Assembly: GCA_036245805.1 (NCBI GenBank)
Contig: BTRK01000002.1
Span: forward strand, 37,554,661 to 37,618,660
Source: Pristionchus mayeri
Lineage: Eukaryota; Nematoda; Chromadorea; Rhabditida; Neodiplogasteridae
DNA: 64,000 nt
Reading direction: 5' to 3'
In this document: positions 9,895 to 22,825 of the stretch, piece by piece
Position numbering within the stretch: position 1 is the first letter of the stretch
Layout of the letters: each line of letters begins with the position of its first letter
Program-made: the position numbers and the translations under genes
Notes under the pieces: generated by a model
What the model saw: only the letters and a program-made list of their open reading frames with translations
What the model was told of the DNA's origin: nothing
The model's database searches: none

Positions 9895-11837
9895 TGAGTG
9901 ACTATCTGAGAGAATTGAGCAATTCAACCTATAAGCCGTAGTGAAAAATAAAGTGGTGATTTTAAGATCCCCCTTGGGGTATCTTTTCGCGTAGAGTTCG
10001 AAAATCGACCTTAGGAAGCCGTATCTCTGAGCCCTCATTTCGTGTATTTCGCCGTACCTGGGTGGTCGGTTTTTGAATCTTTTGAATGGCCCATCCAAAC
10101 CCCATACATATATAGTATTTCTGAAAGAACTCGACGAGATAAGCATTTTCACTGTTAAAAGTGAAGGGATAGCTCATCTTTGAAAAAAGTTGTGGCCGTT
10201 TGAATTAAAAAAATTGTCTAAAATTGGCGCCCTGAAAATTTTTTTGCGGGCTGTAGTTTTTTAATTAGGCTCATTAAAATCGACATGAAAAAGTACCCCA
10301 AGGGACAACTTTTCATGGAAAAAACCTTTCCCCATTGATGTTTCCTGGTTCTCGCAAAACCGTAGTGCAGATTTCACGATCATTCAAATCAACAACGTTC
10401 AACAGCAAACCAAGTAATTCACTTGCATACTGTGCCATTGATGTTTTTCATCTTATTTTCAATATATTTTGCACATTTTGAACAGCTGAATTCGTATCTA
10501 AGTGAACATCAGGTTGATTGACAGTATTTCAATTTGATTTGACCCTGTGGTACACTTTGGCCTGTGTTTTGACAGCGAAATCTCTACAACCAAAGGTCCT
10601 ACAGTTAACAGATCTGAAATCTAAAGTCTATCTGATAGTATAGTTAATAATAATTTCTGTCGGAACCATTCCTATGCATTCCGTGTTTCTGTTGGTGAGT
10701 AATATACGAATTCCGAGTTTCTGTCTCATCAATTCCTACTCGAAGCTGGCTCAAACTTAATTTTTAAGAGCTCTAATGTGAAAATTCGGATTCTACGAGT
10801 GAAAATGTACCAGAAAAAATGTTCAAAAGTAAAATTTAAGAAAACAATTTTTTTTCACATTTTTGCCCTTAGGTGAAAATGTCGAAATTATAGATACATA
10901 TGAAATCATAATATCTTGGTGTATTTTCACTCGTAGAATCCGAATTTTCACATTAGAGCGCTTGAAAATTAAGTTTGAGCCCGCTTCGAGTAGGAATTGA
11001 TGTGTCAGAAACACGGAATTCGTAAATTACGCACCACTAGAAACTTGAAATGCATAGGAATGGTTCCGACACACATTAGTATTAATTATACTATCACATA
11101 GACTTTATATTTCAGATCTGTTAACTGTATGACCTTTGGTTGTAGAGATTTCGTTGTCAAAACACGGGCCAAAGTGTACCACAGGATCAAATCAAATTGA
11201 AACACTGTCAATCAACCTTATGTTCACTTAGATACGATTTCAGCTGTTCAAAATTTGCAAAATATATTGAAAATAAGATAAAAGCATCAATGGCACAGTA
11301 TGAGAATGAATTACTTGTTTTGCTGTTGAGCGTTGTTGATTTGAATGATCGGGAAATCTGCACTACGGCATTTTGCGAGAACCAGGAAACATCAATGGGG
11401 AAAGGTTTTTTCGATGAAAAGTTGGCCCTGGGGGTACTTTTTCATGGCGATTTTAATGAGCATAATTAAAAAACTACAGCCCCCAAAAACTTTTTCAGGG
11501 CGGCAATTTTAGACAATTTTTTTAATTCAAACGGCCACAACTTTTTTCAAAGATGAGCTATCCCTTCACTTTCAACAGTGAAAATGCTTATCTCGTCGAG
11601 TTCTTTCAGAAATACTATATATGTATGGGGTTTGGATGGGCCATTCAAAAGATTCAAAAACCGACCACCCAGGTACGGCGAAATACACGAAATGAGGGCT
11701 CAGAGATACGGCTACCTAAGGTCAATTTTCGAACTCTACGCGAAAAGATACCCCAAGAGGGATCTTAAAATCACCACTTTATTTTTCACTGTACGGCTTA
11801 TAGGTTGAATTGCTCAATTCTCTCGGATAGTCACTCA
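9895..11837. mobile_element. long fold-back element, family FB2, copy 1
   Basis: A 1.94-kb near-perfect palindrome starting TGAGTGACTATCTGAGAGAA and ending with its complement, with TA on both sides. The arms are about 900 bp and meet around 10,866. The same ends are found at 52103-54017. Frames inside are mirror pairs arising from the palindrome (for example 71-codon frames on opposite strands with nearly the same peptide), so no transposase is called. It resembles the architecture of nematode Tc4-type fold-back transposons, though the target here looks like TA. Confidence 0.8.
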
Positions 11838-12385
11838 TATTACCTTCGAGAGAGCCGGGGCTTTCGATCGCTTCTGTGAAGAGTATCAACGACTTCACGA
11901 ACAGTTCACAGAGAAAGGGTAAGCTATTCCTCTCGTATGGCAGTTGGTTGATTGCCGCTAAGGACCGCAACAACAAATCTTATTACCTCCGGATGAGGTA
12001 TTCCCTCATGCCCGCAAGCATAACAATTTCAACAATATTCTGTCTAAAGTTAATGCGACACGCGGTGTGCTATTGATACTATGATAATCTTCAGCTTAAT
12101 TCACTTTAAGGGTATATTTTCAGGAAATTAGTGGCACCGGATCTCGTGATTCATCATGAAATTGAGAAAAGAGTTGAGTAGTTAGGAATACCTTATAGTA
12201 TCATAAGAATAAACAAATCATTATTTGTGTCAATGGGGCATACATACTGCATGCAATGGGACAATGCATCCATGCATAAACTAACATTGGGGGATATTAT
12301 AGGGTGTTATTGGATACGAACGATTTGCAAATGAGTTGTGGATTCTCCTTGTTTATAATGGGACAGTTTGAATATCATCAGGATA

Positions 12386-12472
12386 CTGCGAAAATCTCGA
12401 GAGACCTGGACAACCAAGGGGATCGGAATACGCAACGATTTTGGCCGACCGATGGTCACACAGATCTACCAA
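12386..12472 (+). repeat. dispersed repeat family R9, copy 4
   Basis: Has AATCTCGAGAGACCTGG, CCAAGGGGATCGGAATACGC, AACGATTTTGG and GATGGTCACACAGATCT in family order. Confidence 0.5.
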
Positions 12473-13726
12473 GATAAATTTAAATCCGGAACCATACAAT
12501 CCCCTTTTCGCTCCTGATCTCCGCGAATATCCTGCTCCCTTTCTCTCTCCCCACTTCTCCTATCTCGATGCCCCGCCCACAACGTATAGCGTACCGTAAA
12601 CTGTCAGCCAGTCTCAATTTCGGCCTGGATATGAAATTGAGTCTGAGAGGGGAAGTGCGACTAATTTTTTTAGTACGACTATTTTTTCCTGGAACAATTA
12701 ATGCACAGCCCAACATTTTCCATTATGACAGCCCCGTTAGGGGCAGTGAGCACGTTTTTTACACTTCGAAGCGAAGGGAAGTGATCTGAATCTCAAACGG
12801 AAATTTCCTATTTCCATTTATCTATGTCAGTGAGCCAACGGATTTGACAAATATATCATCACAAAGTAAGGCTGATCTAACACGATCTCCCGATCGTTCG
12901 CTCTGTCAGACAGTGCTCTCCCAGTTGAACGTGCTCCTCCTTTCCAGGTCTGTCGTTGCTTCTTACTTACAACTAGAGTGGAATGAAAATGGTAATATAT
13001 GAAGATGTAGCCAATGTGTCGTCAAGGGAGGGCCATACTTGATGCGACTATCTGGGCAAGTGCATTACATCTCTGCAGCCCAAAGTACGTTGTACATAGG
13101 AATAATAACTTATGTTAGATAAACGATACCACGATGTCTTCCTTTCACGCCCTATTTCACAGCTCAACCCGTCTAGAGAGTATGTAAAACGATGAGATGG
13201 TGATCCCCCCTTTTTTAAGTCGGCCTTGTTTAAAAAAAATAACACTAACCTGGTGAATTGATCCTCCTAGGAAGCTGCCACTCTCGGGAGAGAATCCGTC
13301 GTCAATTCCTTTTCGAAACTGCAATGAGAGTCGATAATGACTTTTGTCGATGAGTTTGTACACTATCATGAACCTTCAATATATGATATCTACTTGTTTT
13401 CTTACCTAATATCTGTGTAGGAATTTAGTAAATTAACGCAACTTCTGATTTGTACAAGCTACGTCGGAAATAAAACCAAAAAATATGTGATCCCTTCGGA
13501 GATGGTTCTTGGCCTCCTCCGTATCCACATCCGCCCACATCGCCAAGAAAAATCGAGCGCCTCGGGTGAAACTTAAATAAAAACAACCAATTGCTAGTGC
13601 GGGAGTATATTCACGTAATAAACATAAACTCAAGTAGGAAAAATAACGCACCGTCACCGGCAACCCGCGCGAAATTATGCAATTTATTATTTTATTCCAC
13701 ATTTATTTTTTTAAAATATGTATATA
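12473..13726. other. region without a supported gene
   Basis: Contains only short open frames. One on the plus strand (12568-12789) has an internal Met (at about 12631) followed by a hydrophobic stretch (LIFLVRLFFPG) that could act as a signal peptide, but no in-phase downstream exon was found. Nothing else is supported. Confidence 0.3.
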
Positions 13727-14934
13727 TCACGTGTCTTCTGAGAGAATCCCACACCCCTGTTTGACAAAACGTTCAAAATGCTTCGATCTCTACCATATTA
13801 TCATGGTTGATGTACCTGAAGATAAGAAACTTTCAGTTTAAGTTTCAGAGCCTTAAAATCAAAATTGGCTAAAAGCCGGTTCTGGAATTTTCAAAACTTC
13901 AAAATTCTGTATAATTGTTCAACGTTGAGCTACATTGAAGTTAGACAGTGTAAAATCACCAGCTCGACGAGCTGAATATCTTTCATGGAGATAACTTTGA
14001 GAAGGGATAAAAAAGTATTTGTGAAAAAATTAAAATTCATTTTTCCGAGTTGAATTTTCGAAGAAATTTAATGTCGTGAAAAGAAATGTTCCAACCAAAC
14101 AGAACCTCGAGATTATTATAGATTCGAAATCTACGCCTTTTTCTACACCGGATAAGTTTTTTTGCTGCTCAATCGTGAATGGTATTCGTTCTCATTTTTT
14201 CGCCTTGAATGTGCTAAATCTCAACTTTTCTCGTTATTTCCAAATTTTCGTTTGACTGTAACAACTACTTACAGCCTCCAATCGCGTTCAAATTTGGACG
14301 AGGAGTCGTACTGGAGCATATAAAGATATTCAATATCAAAATATGCCAAAATGCAAACTTTTTAAAATCTCGATTTTTCGACCATTTTGAACGAAAACTC
14401 GAAATTTTAAAAATTTTGCATTTTGGCATATTTTGATATTGGACACTTTTATATGCTCCAGTAGGACTCCTCAGCCAAATTGGAACTCGATTGGAGGCTC
14501 TAAATTGTTGTTACACGAAAATTTGGAAAAAACGAGAAAAGTTGAGATTTAGCACATTCAAGGCGAAAAATGAGAACGAATACCATTCACGATTGAGCAG
14601 CAAAAAAACTTATCCGGGGTAGAAAAAGGCGTAGATTTCGAATCTCGTGGTTGGTTGGAACATTTCTTTTCACGACATTTAAATTTCATCGAACATTCAA
14701 CTCGGAAAAATGAATTTTAATTTTTTTTACAAATACATTTTTATCCCTTCATACAGAATTTTGAAGTTTTGAAAATTCCAGAGCCGGTTTTTAGGCAATT
14801 TTGAATTTACTGCTGTGAAACTTAAACTGAAAGTTTCTTATCTTCAGGGACATCAACCATGGTAATATCGAAGAGATCAAAGCATTTTGAACATTTTGTC
14901 AAACGCCACCTTCGATCTCTCAGAAGACCTGTGA
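13727..14934. mobile_element. long fold-back element, family FB4
   Basis: A 1.2-kb palindrome with ends TCACGTGTCTTCTGAGAGA and the complement of TCACAGGTCTTCTGAGAGA, each preceded or followed by TA. Arms of about 550 bp are clear (for example TGAAGATAAGAAACTTTCAG on the left and its complement near 14,840). The first bases TCACGTG are shared with FB3, which suggests a common superfamily. No protein is encoded. Confidence 0.75.
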
Positions 14935-15853
14935 TATTTCATCTCTCGATATGGGCCCGAATTATTTGGCAATGGTTTTAGATGGCTCTCATCATCATTT
15001 GTTCCTCAGCTCCTTCTCTCTCATTCTGCGTTGTTCTAGTCCTTTTCTCTACGAGTATTACCCAATCAATACAGCTCACCTGTCCAACCTTAGCTCTCCT
15101 CCGCTCTCCTCCGCTCTCCTCCGCCTAATTCGTCACCGTTCTGGAGGGAAGGGAGGAAACAAGCAGGCGACGTAATGGGAGCGAGGAAAGGCATACGAAG
15201 GCGAGAGAACGGGGTGATATGAGAGGGGCAGAGAAAGAAAGAGAAGGAGAGAGCGAGTGATTCCTTTTTCGTCATGTTTTACCTGTCGACCACCGTCCCT
15301 TCTCCCCTTATTGCTCTCACCACAGGGAACTAATCCCATCGGGTAAAGTCTTCCCCAGTTATTCACGTTTTCAAGTTTTGTTTGTATATTGTTTAGTATT
15401 GGTTCCTCCATCCCTCCCCGAATCATGTTTACCTGTCTATTTATTCGCGCACATTTCCAGCTGTCTCTTGATAAGACCAATGTATGAGAGGGGTGATACG
15501 AGTCGATGGTCAACTTAAGGAATATCGGTAGGATGTGGAACGGGAGAAAAATATGGAGAAGCATACGGTGTATTGCGAAGCGCGCTAAGTCGTTCAGAAT
15601 GGCTAATTCGACGCGATGTTACAATATGGAGAGCGCGCGACGATTTAACATATTCACCTAACATCGATTGAATTAAAAAGAAGAAATATCAGCAAAGTGA
15701 AATTTGCAATCTTGAGAATCACCCTACACTCTCGCCGTAATCTATCGCATACTTTCTACATGCTGGCCTTACTAAATATTCTCTCTCTTCTTCCATCTCG
15801 TGGCTCCGCCCACATCATGTAACGTAACATTAATATGTTATCTCAGTGATTTT
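14935..15853. other. pyrimidine/purine-rich spacer, no supported gene
   Basis: CT-rich on the plus strand to about 15,130 (three tandem CTCTCCTCCG units at 15094-15123), then AG-rich to 15,260. The open frames here are explained by composition. The part closest to 15,854 may hold the promoter of the next gene, but no motif stands out. Confidence 0.3.
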
Positions 15854-16365
15854 ATGTTGACCACAGTAGGACGCTTGGGGCTAGGTGGGAGGAACTCATA
15901 CATGGCTCAGGATGGCCAATATGATTCCTTTCACGACATTGCATCGCGTCACAAACGGCGACGGTTCTGGCATGATTCACTCACGGACGAGATTCGTCGT
16001 CATATCGAGAGACCGTCCAGCGGTCAGAGGAAGGTTGCACCGACGGGGGATAAGAATGGACACCCTATTTGGATATGCGGTGAGTTGGAGAAAAACAATT
16101 TGTTTTGATTTGACGGAACTAAATGTATCGTTCATTCCATCTCTCTCCTTCCTTCCCTACTCATTCCGCCTTCCTCCTCACTCCCCGTACTCTCTATATC
16201 GTATATTTCCTCTCAGGTGAGTACTCCGCCTACAACAAATGCTCTACAGTAACCGAACAGACATCCGCTACTTCAACAGGAACTTGTACTATTCAAAAAC
16301 GAAATGCACGCGCAACTACTTGTAAAATGGAAGTCATCTACCAACAGCGCAAAAAACATTCCTAA
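15854..16365 (+). CDS. unidentified small Cys-containing protein, 2 visible exons
   Basis: Exons 15854-16079 and 16217-16365 join in phase across a GTGAGT..CTCAG intron to give about 124 codons ending at TAA 16363-16365. The start is uncertain: ATG 15854 is used here, 15902 is an alternative, and an upstream exon is possible because the frame is open from 15800. Visible features are a multibasic RHKRRR stretch, a charged helix-like segment (DSLTDEIRRHIERP), then a C-terminal part with four cysteines (WICG, NKC, GTC, TTC). Multibasic cleavage followed by a small Cys-bearing domain would suit a processed secreted ligand, but no signal peptide is seen, so this is inference. I do not recognise the family. 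Confidence 0.5.
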
Positions 16366-17249
16366 TTTAGGCGTCTAGTTTAGTCACCATCCAACCTATA
16401 CATGCTAGGATAAACCATTCAGTTTCGATTCGATTCGATTCCGGTAAGTATATAGAGTATATTGTATTGTCTAGCTTAGCCGTGTTCGAACAATGAAATC
16501 AAACATATTTCGTCCAACTCTCGCCCATGTGGGCAATGGCGGCTCGCGAATATATCGCCACTAAATTAAATGTGTGTGCTAGATGTTTGCGATTACCAAA
16601 ATTTTCACTACCTTTTCCATTTGTTTAATGTATATTTGAGAATATTCAGGCTATCCATCGGCACACTGTCGATGTCATCGCTTCACTCTCTCTCTCTTCT
16701 TTCTTTTCACCATTTCACCTCTCAAAAAAGTTGCTAATTGCAGTATCCATTAACCTTTTTTTTAAAATTCTAAGCGTATTTCTCTGGCAGTAGTTGGTAG
16801 AAGCGCGTGCCAAAGACCTTAAACATTTGCCGAAATTTGTGACGTGCCCTAATTAATCTTTAATTTCTGCTGATTCTGCTGGCGACAACTGCCGATGTCA
16901 TTTCTTCAAATGTATATTCCCCATTTGGATTTTCGAATCCGGTGATTCTGTGTTTTCTTCGGAACATGGTGTGCTAGAGAGGAGAGACGCGCAGGGATTA
17001 GGTGAAAATGGAGACATGAAAATGGAGACGCAGAGAAAAAAATACGCCTGATACACTGTGACAGGTAAACGGAGACGAGCGAGAGTGCTTGAACAAGTGA
17101 GAGGGCTGCAGTGATAAAAAGAGTGTATGGCCGGTAGGGCGCTTTCCAGGTGGTGAGTATTTCATTTTGTCAGACACATTGCGCGGAATGCTGTAGAAAG
17201 TAGATAGAGCCTTTGTCAGGTGCACATTCACAATTATTCTCGTCATAAG
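16366..17249. other. region without a supported gene
   Basis: Intergenic by exclusion. Contains CT-rich patches (16682-16705) and no identifiable RNA gene or transposon ends. Confidence 0.3.
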
Positions 17250-19899
17250 ATTTCGCGATTGTCACAACGTCTCGGCCTAAATCAAGGTCCATTGAAGGAG
17301 ATATGTGCTTCATCTGTAACATCTTCTCTCGCCTTCGTCTTCGCCGAGGCACCTCCATCCCTACTGCGGGCGACCAAGGTAAATCACTTGATATATCGGA
17401 TTAGCTTCCCAAGGTTGAGGTTAGGAAAGTGATGCAAACCATATAGTGCGTAGTAGTCGGAGACGGAGCCGTCGGTTAGACGTGTATGCTCATCTCATAT
17501 ACAACGAGTTCAGTTCAAGTTTTAGTCGAGCTACTTTAAACTAGGGATGGCTAAACGGTCGGAGTCGTGAGGGCCACGCAAAGGGAGGGAGAGGACTGTG
17601 GGGCTCACATTGAATAGTTATTCGGATCTATCTCTCTTCGAAGCGGGTTAGACGCGCGCGAAATGTAAAGCTTTAGGCCTGGCGAGGGAGCGGGAAACGA
17701 TGCAGGGCCCGCAATTTTTTTGCCGGGTCTGCAACCATCCCCATCCCCTCTATTAGAGGATGTGGGGCCCGCGACCTCGCAAGGTAGATCACGGGCCCAG
17801 CAACGCCCGGATAGCGATCTTATACCTTAACTCCTGTTTTACCATTGAATCGGCGAGAGGAAAGTACAGATATCAGACATAGTCAGATACAGAAAACATA
17901 ATAGAAGTGGCGCAGCGGTGCCTAACAATAAGCTAGTCCAAATTTGCGGGCTGCACATAGGAAACGAACTTTCTCCTGATCCAAATGTCCCCAGTTTTTT
18001 ACTGGTTAGATTAGATCAATAGTTAGTGAACATAGTGGACTTTGTAGCAGGATTTTGTTTGAATGACATTGACAAGCCAATAAATAGTAAGTGAACAAAT
18101 AATTATGAATGCGCATTTTCCTGAGAAACTAAGAATGTGTTCAGAATGACGATACTAGTGGCGGGATAGGAATTATGAGCGAGTAATCGTCTGACTCTCT
18201 CCAAATCGCATGTTCTCTCGATTTCTATAAACTGCGAGAGAGTGCGTGATATGAGGAGAATCAGATCATTGCTCTGATGGGCTAATGACGAGCAAATTGA
18301 TACAATAAAGCGCGTCGGGCTGAATGGAACAATACGGGGAAAGTTTACGATGACAACAAAGTACAGAAGAATTGATGTAACTAATCAGAAAGATGGGGGG
18401 TGACAAAAGCCCAACCGACAAAAGCCCAACGGATCACCATTCGCTGGATATTTGAGATAGCATCTTGGGAGTTGTTTCATTGTTACCAGTGTGTGCTACA
18501 CTACATCACCCTGATTAGATCCTTTAACTCGGCGAACTTGAGTTTCACTCCATATCTATGTATAGGGGTTCATGGTCCAAATTTGAGAATTTCTGCGGAT
18601 AATCATGGTTAGATAAACACCAATTACCGTAACAAATTGATATCACCTTACCTCTGGAAGTACTATATCTGAGAAACATTAGCATCGATTGATTACGGTA
18701 ATTGATGTTTATCTAAACATGATTATCAGCAGAAATTCTCAAATTTGGACCATGAATACATAGATATGGAGTGAAACTAAAGTTCGCCGAGTTAGAGGAT
18801 CTCATCAGGGTGATGTAGTGTAGCACACACCGGTAACAACGAAACTCCCAATATGCTAGCTCAAATATCCAGCGAATGGTGATCCGTTGGGCTTTTGTCG
18901 GTTGGGCTTTTGTCACCCCCGGAAAGATTGATGCACTTTTAAAATTATAGAGGATAGTAAGACGCGCTTGTAACTGTGAAAAAGAGACAAAATGAGGAAT
19001 TAGAAGAATGAATATGGAACTCACAGGCATCCTGACTAATGGCCTTCTGACTGTGAGGGCCATGGATAGAGTGGTGTTGAATATCCTGAACGAGTCAAGC
19101 CAAGTCAAAGACAAGGTGTGGGAAGGGTAGGAAAAAATCGGGCTTTTTCATCGATTCGAACACGCTTACAGTGAGCAATTTGATTCAAATCATTTGTAGA
19201 CTTTCAAGGAGCGAGAAACAACCAGCCTCAGCCCCAGACGAACGAACTCGCTGCCCGGGCTTCGACTCCTTTAGGTAAAATATTGCACGCTATGTGTATT
19301 TGAATTTCGAGAGTATAATAATTGTACAACCTTTATTTCAGCCACTGATACCAACCTTCCCATCGTCAGCGCACCTCCTTACGCCATCGACCTCTTCTAT
19401 CCCCGAGTTATGCGCCCTCCTCCTTCCGCGCCGATACCCATCCCCGGTGAGCTTGCACCTACATTATATGAGTTGCATCAATGCTGACAAGGAGACTTCG
19501 CGGGTGGTAATGACTTTCAGAACGAGAACTCAAAAGCGGATAGCATTCTAGTAAATTCTTGTAGTTTTCAAGTCCGGGTGGTAGAGCAGTCTTCGGAAAA
19601 TTGCATGTGTTTGACCGTTCCGCAATACGAGCCCACACATATGATCACACATTTGAAATCCCCAGAAGTTCTTAGATTCCTTTCGAGTTTCCTTTCAAGC
19701 CTTCGATACAGGTTGAAAAAAACCCTTATTCTGAGCAATACTACTGAATCTATCAATAAAAGTTTCGTGTTTCAGCACCGACGAAAAAGCCAGACGAAGG
19801 AGTCGATTACCATCGGTTGACCCCCGAAAAAGTTGAAGGAGGTCTTAACGCATCATACGATCTAAAGATGGACAATATGATGTACCCTTCCCCCAGATG
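17250..19899 (+). CDS. unidentified spliced gene, partial, 4 exons
   Basis: Exons 19200-19274, 19342-19446 and 19776-19899 have good splice sites and keep one reading phase. A weaker first exon, 17250-17378 (unusual CATAAG acceptor, GTAAAT donor), also fits in phase. The predicted product starts with a DMCFIC-containing stretch, passes through a Gln/Pro-rich linker (NNQPQPQTNE), a Pro-rich segment (RPPPSAPIPIPAP) and a charged part (PDEGVDYHRLTPEKVEGG), ending MMYPSPR at a phase-2 donor. The Pro-rich linkers point to a disordered region of a larger protein. The 3' continuation was not found. An FB1 element sits in the first long intron. No family is recognised. Confidence 0.45.
18395..18920. 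mobile_element. hAT-like fold-back MITE, family FB1, copy C
   Basis: Palindrome with an imperfect 8-bp duplication (AGAAAGAT at 18387-18394, GGAAAGAT at 18921-18928). Ends carry two tandem GACAAAAGCCCAAC units on both arms plus a short G-run. The interior matches copies A, B and D. Confidence 0.85.
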
Positions 19900-21263
19900 G
19901 TAAATGTGTGTTTGTATTTTTCATTGTCGAACGTCTGTCGAACAAGAAGCTTGCACTAACCCGATCACTCACCATGAACGTACGGCGTGGAGTATTTCGC
20001 AAGCGATGCTGAGCATGCACAAGCTGCTAGAAATTTCCTGAATTATCTAGTTATCTGACGATTTCAAAGAGAGAAGGTAAGGGCAAGAATGGTAAAGGGG
20101 CAACCACGCGATGGCTCAAGAGACGACAACTCTAGGTAGTGTAATTTGGTTAGACCAATTACTGCTAAGAATTTGTGACCCTGCTGGCTAAGCTGTTTCT
20201 AGAATAGTTGGGATATGTAGTACGAACAGCCAAGAAATTGAAACTAATGCATGTTACGAGATTGACTGAATCGCATTTCAGATTATAAAGTAACAACGAT
20301 GAGACGAAATTCGCCTCGAACAGGGATATAAGCACGATGTTAGATGCCGCTTGTCATTTTTTCGCGACATCTACTCAAAACCCTGATGAGCGGCAAGATA
20401 TCGAACCCATAATTCCCATAGTTTCAAAATGTTGATGCCACTTGTTAGCGCATTAATTTAGGGTTTGTTACTATTTACACAAACAAATATGTGAGCAACA
20501 ATGACGCATTTTTCGAAATATAATAGTTCATAGGCTGTCGCTTTGTGTCTTTTGCTTCATTTGATCTATGTTATTGCAAAACAATTCCCTACTCTTTGGA
20601 ATCGAATCGATCGCATAGATATACTATGCCATATTCATGGCGCGTCGCTCTCCTTATCACGACTACAGTGCTCGACATGCGCTCAATGTATCTCAAACTG
20701 GGCGCAGCATGGATATCGAAATATGCGCAACTCCATACTGGTGAATTTTACCCGGCGCGATTACTGTGCGCGTTTCTAAGCTAACGAGTCTACCGAAATA
20801 GCTATTTTCCATAAGTTATGATGTCATTTTCCAGTATTCGAAATATAAAAAAATACAGAGGAACATGCATGCAATGATCTCGCGTATGGAATGATAGTGT
20901 AGATGACATATCTGAATGGGCATGGGTCCCGGCAGAGAGAAAGATGATACTGATAAGACTGATAAGGCAATGTCGGAATTGGGTAGAGTATCGATGCCTG
21001 CACATCACTAGTAGTGTTCATACATAGCGCATCACTTCCTAATGATGTGCGGATAGGAATTAAATGCCCAATTAAAGAGATGTAGTCAGTTTTGGTATCA
21101 CAATGCGAAAGCTTTTCGATATCGCACAGCTAATGCTTAGGCTAGTCAGTACTCTAAAATTCGAGAAACAATGATTGAAACAATGACATCACGAACATAT
21201 ATGGCTAACATAGATAGATTGGCGATGTGGAAATACCATGACGAGGAGTCATGAGACGATATA
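19900..21263. other. region without a supported gene
   Basis: Two overlapping open frames at 20543-20784 read as a short Cys-rich peptide in one frame and a hydrophobic one in another. Neither joins the upstream gene in phase without a stop. Nothing else is supported. Confidence 0.3.
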
Positions 21264-22825
21264 TCACGTGTATCATGAGTCAGTGGAGGAAAAAACGGCC
21301 CCTCGGGAACAATTTCCAACTTTTATTTCTTGTTTGCCTTCATATTATAGTGGTAGCATACACTAGAGCCAACTTCTCGAAAAATCTAGGCCACAGGTCC
21401 CAGAGCCGGCTTTTAGGAATTTTCCGGTTTTGCTCCCGGCTATACTGTATCTCAGCTCCCAGACGAGCTAGAGATATGGCAAGGTGCTCAAAATGATGGG
21501 AAAATATAATAAGAAACTTTCATGTTATGAACTAAGCCGTATATCTAACGCTCGCCAAGTTATGCTCGATAAAGCAGATTGTGATCGAGATAAAAAATTG
21601 TAGCTTTTTCGAGAGTATGCATTTCAAGCAATTTTATTGCAAAATATAGTAGGTCCAGTTGATACACGAATATAAAAAATGCAAAAATCGATGTCTGTGA
21701 TAGGCCTTTTTGTCAATAAGCATGCGCCAATGTGACGTTGGCCATAAAAATATGTGCGTTACCCTGCTTTGTTTTGCCCATTACTTAATGCCTATTACTA
21801 TATTTCAACATTTCTGTAATACGAGACTTCGATAACGTCGAAAAAATAAGAGATTTCACAACTTCTGAAAATTCGATTTTGTGACCCCATTTTTTACCAA
21901 ATTTACGTATCTCAAAGCTAGTAAGTTCTAATGTTGATTTAACTATACATTCTTACCAACAATTGAGAAATATACTTGAACCGTACTATATATCATATTC
22001 TGAACATCAAAAAAATTAATTGTTCTGAAAATTCCCTTTCGAACGAGCATCTTCGAAGCAAAATATAATAACTTTTAGAGCGTATATAGAAGTTCTTTGC
22101 ATTGAAATCAATTTACGTCGAAGCCTGCTGTAGGTTCCACCCATCGTTGATGGTAGCTGTTGTTAAATTTCTGACTTGGATGGCCGTAAATTTGGTGAAA
22201 ACTGAGGTCTCAACATCGAATTTTCAGAAGTTGTGAAATCTCTTATTTTTTCGTCGTTATCGAAGTCTACTATTACAGAAATGTTGAAATATAGTAATAT
22301 GTATTAAATAATGGGCAAAACAAAGCAGGGTAACGAACATCTTTTTATGGCCAACGTCACTTTGGAGCATTCAAATGCATATTGCCAAAAAGGCCTATCA
22401 CAGAAATCGATTTGTGTATTTTTTATATTCGTGTATGAACTCGACCTACTATATTTGGCAATAAAATTGCTTGAAATGCATACTCTCGAAAAAGCTACGA
22501 TTTTTTATCTCGATCACAATCTGCTTTATCGAGCATAACTTGGCGAGCGTTAGATATACCGCTTAGTTCAAAACATGAAAGTTTCTTATTATATTTTTCC
22601 GATCATTTTGAGCTCCTTGCCATGTCTCTAGCTCGTCTGGGAGCTGAGATACAGTATAGCCGGAATCAAAACCGGAAAATTCCTAAAATCCGGCTCTGGG
22701 ACCTGTGGCCTAGATTTTTCGAGAAGTTGGCTCTTGTGTATGCTACCACTTTAATATGAAGGCAAACAAAAAATAAAAGTTGGAAATTGTTCCCACACAC
22801 CTCCACTGACTGGTGATACCCGTGA
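21264..22825. mobile_element. long fold-back element, family FB3, intact copy
   Basis: A 1.56-kb palindrome flanked by TA, starting TCACGTGTATCATGAGTCAG and ending with the complement of TCACGGGTATCACCAGTCAG. Arms of roughly 700 bp include the CCCAGAGCCGGCTTTTAGGA and CTCAGCTCCCAGACGAGCTA blocks. It is the best copy for defining FB3; other copies are 3189-5580 and the fragment at 61027-61430. Confidence 0.8.

Noticed and set aside
20543..20784. Continuation of the gene ending at 19899
   Set aside because: Joining in phase 2 to acceptors at about 20,280 or 20,618 creates an immediate TGA.
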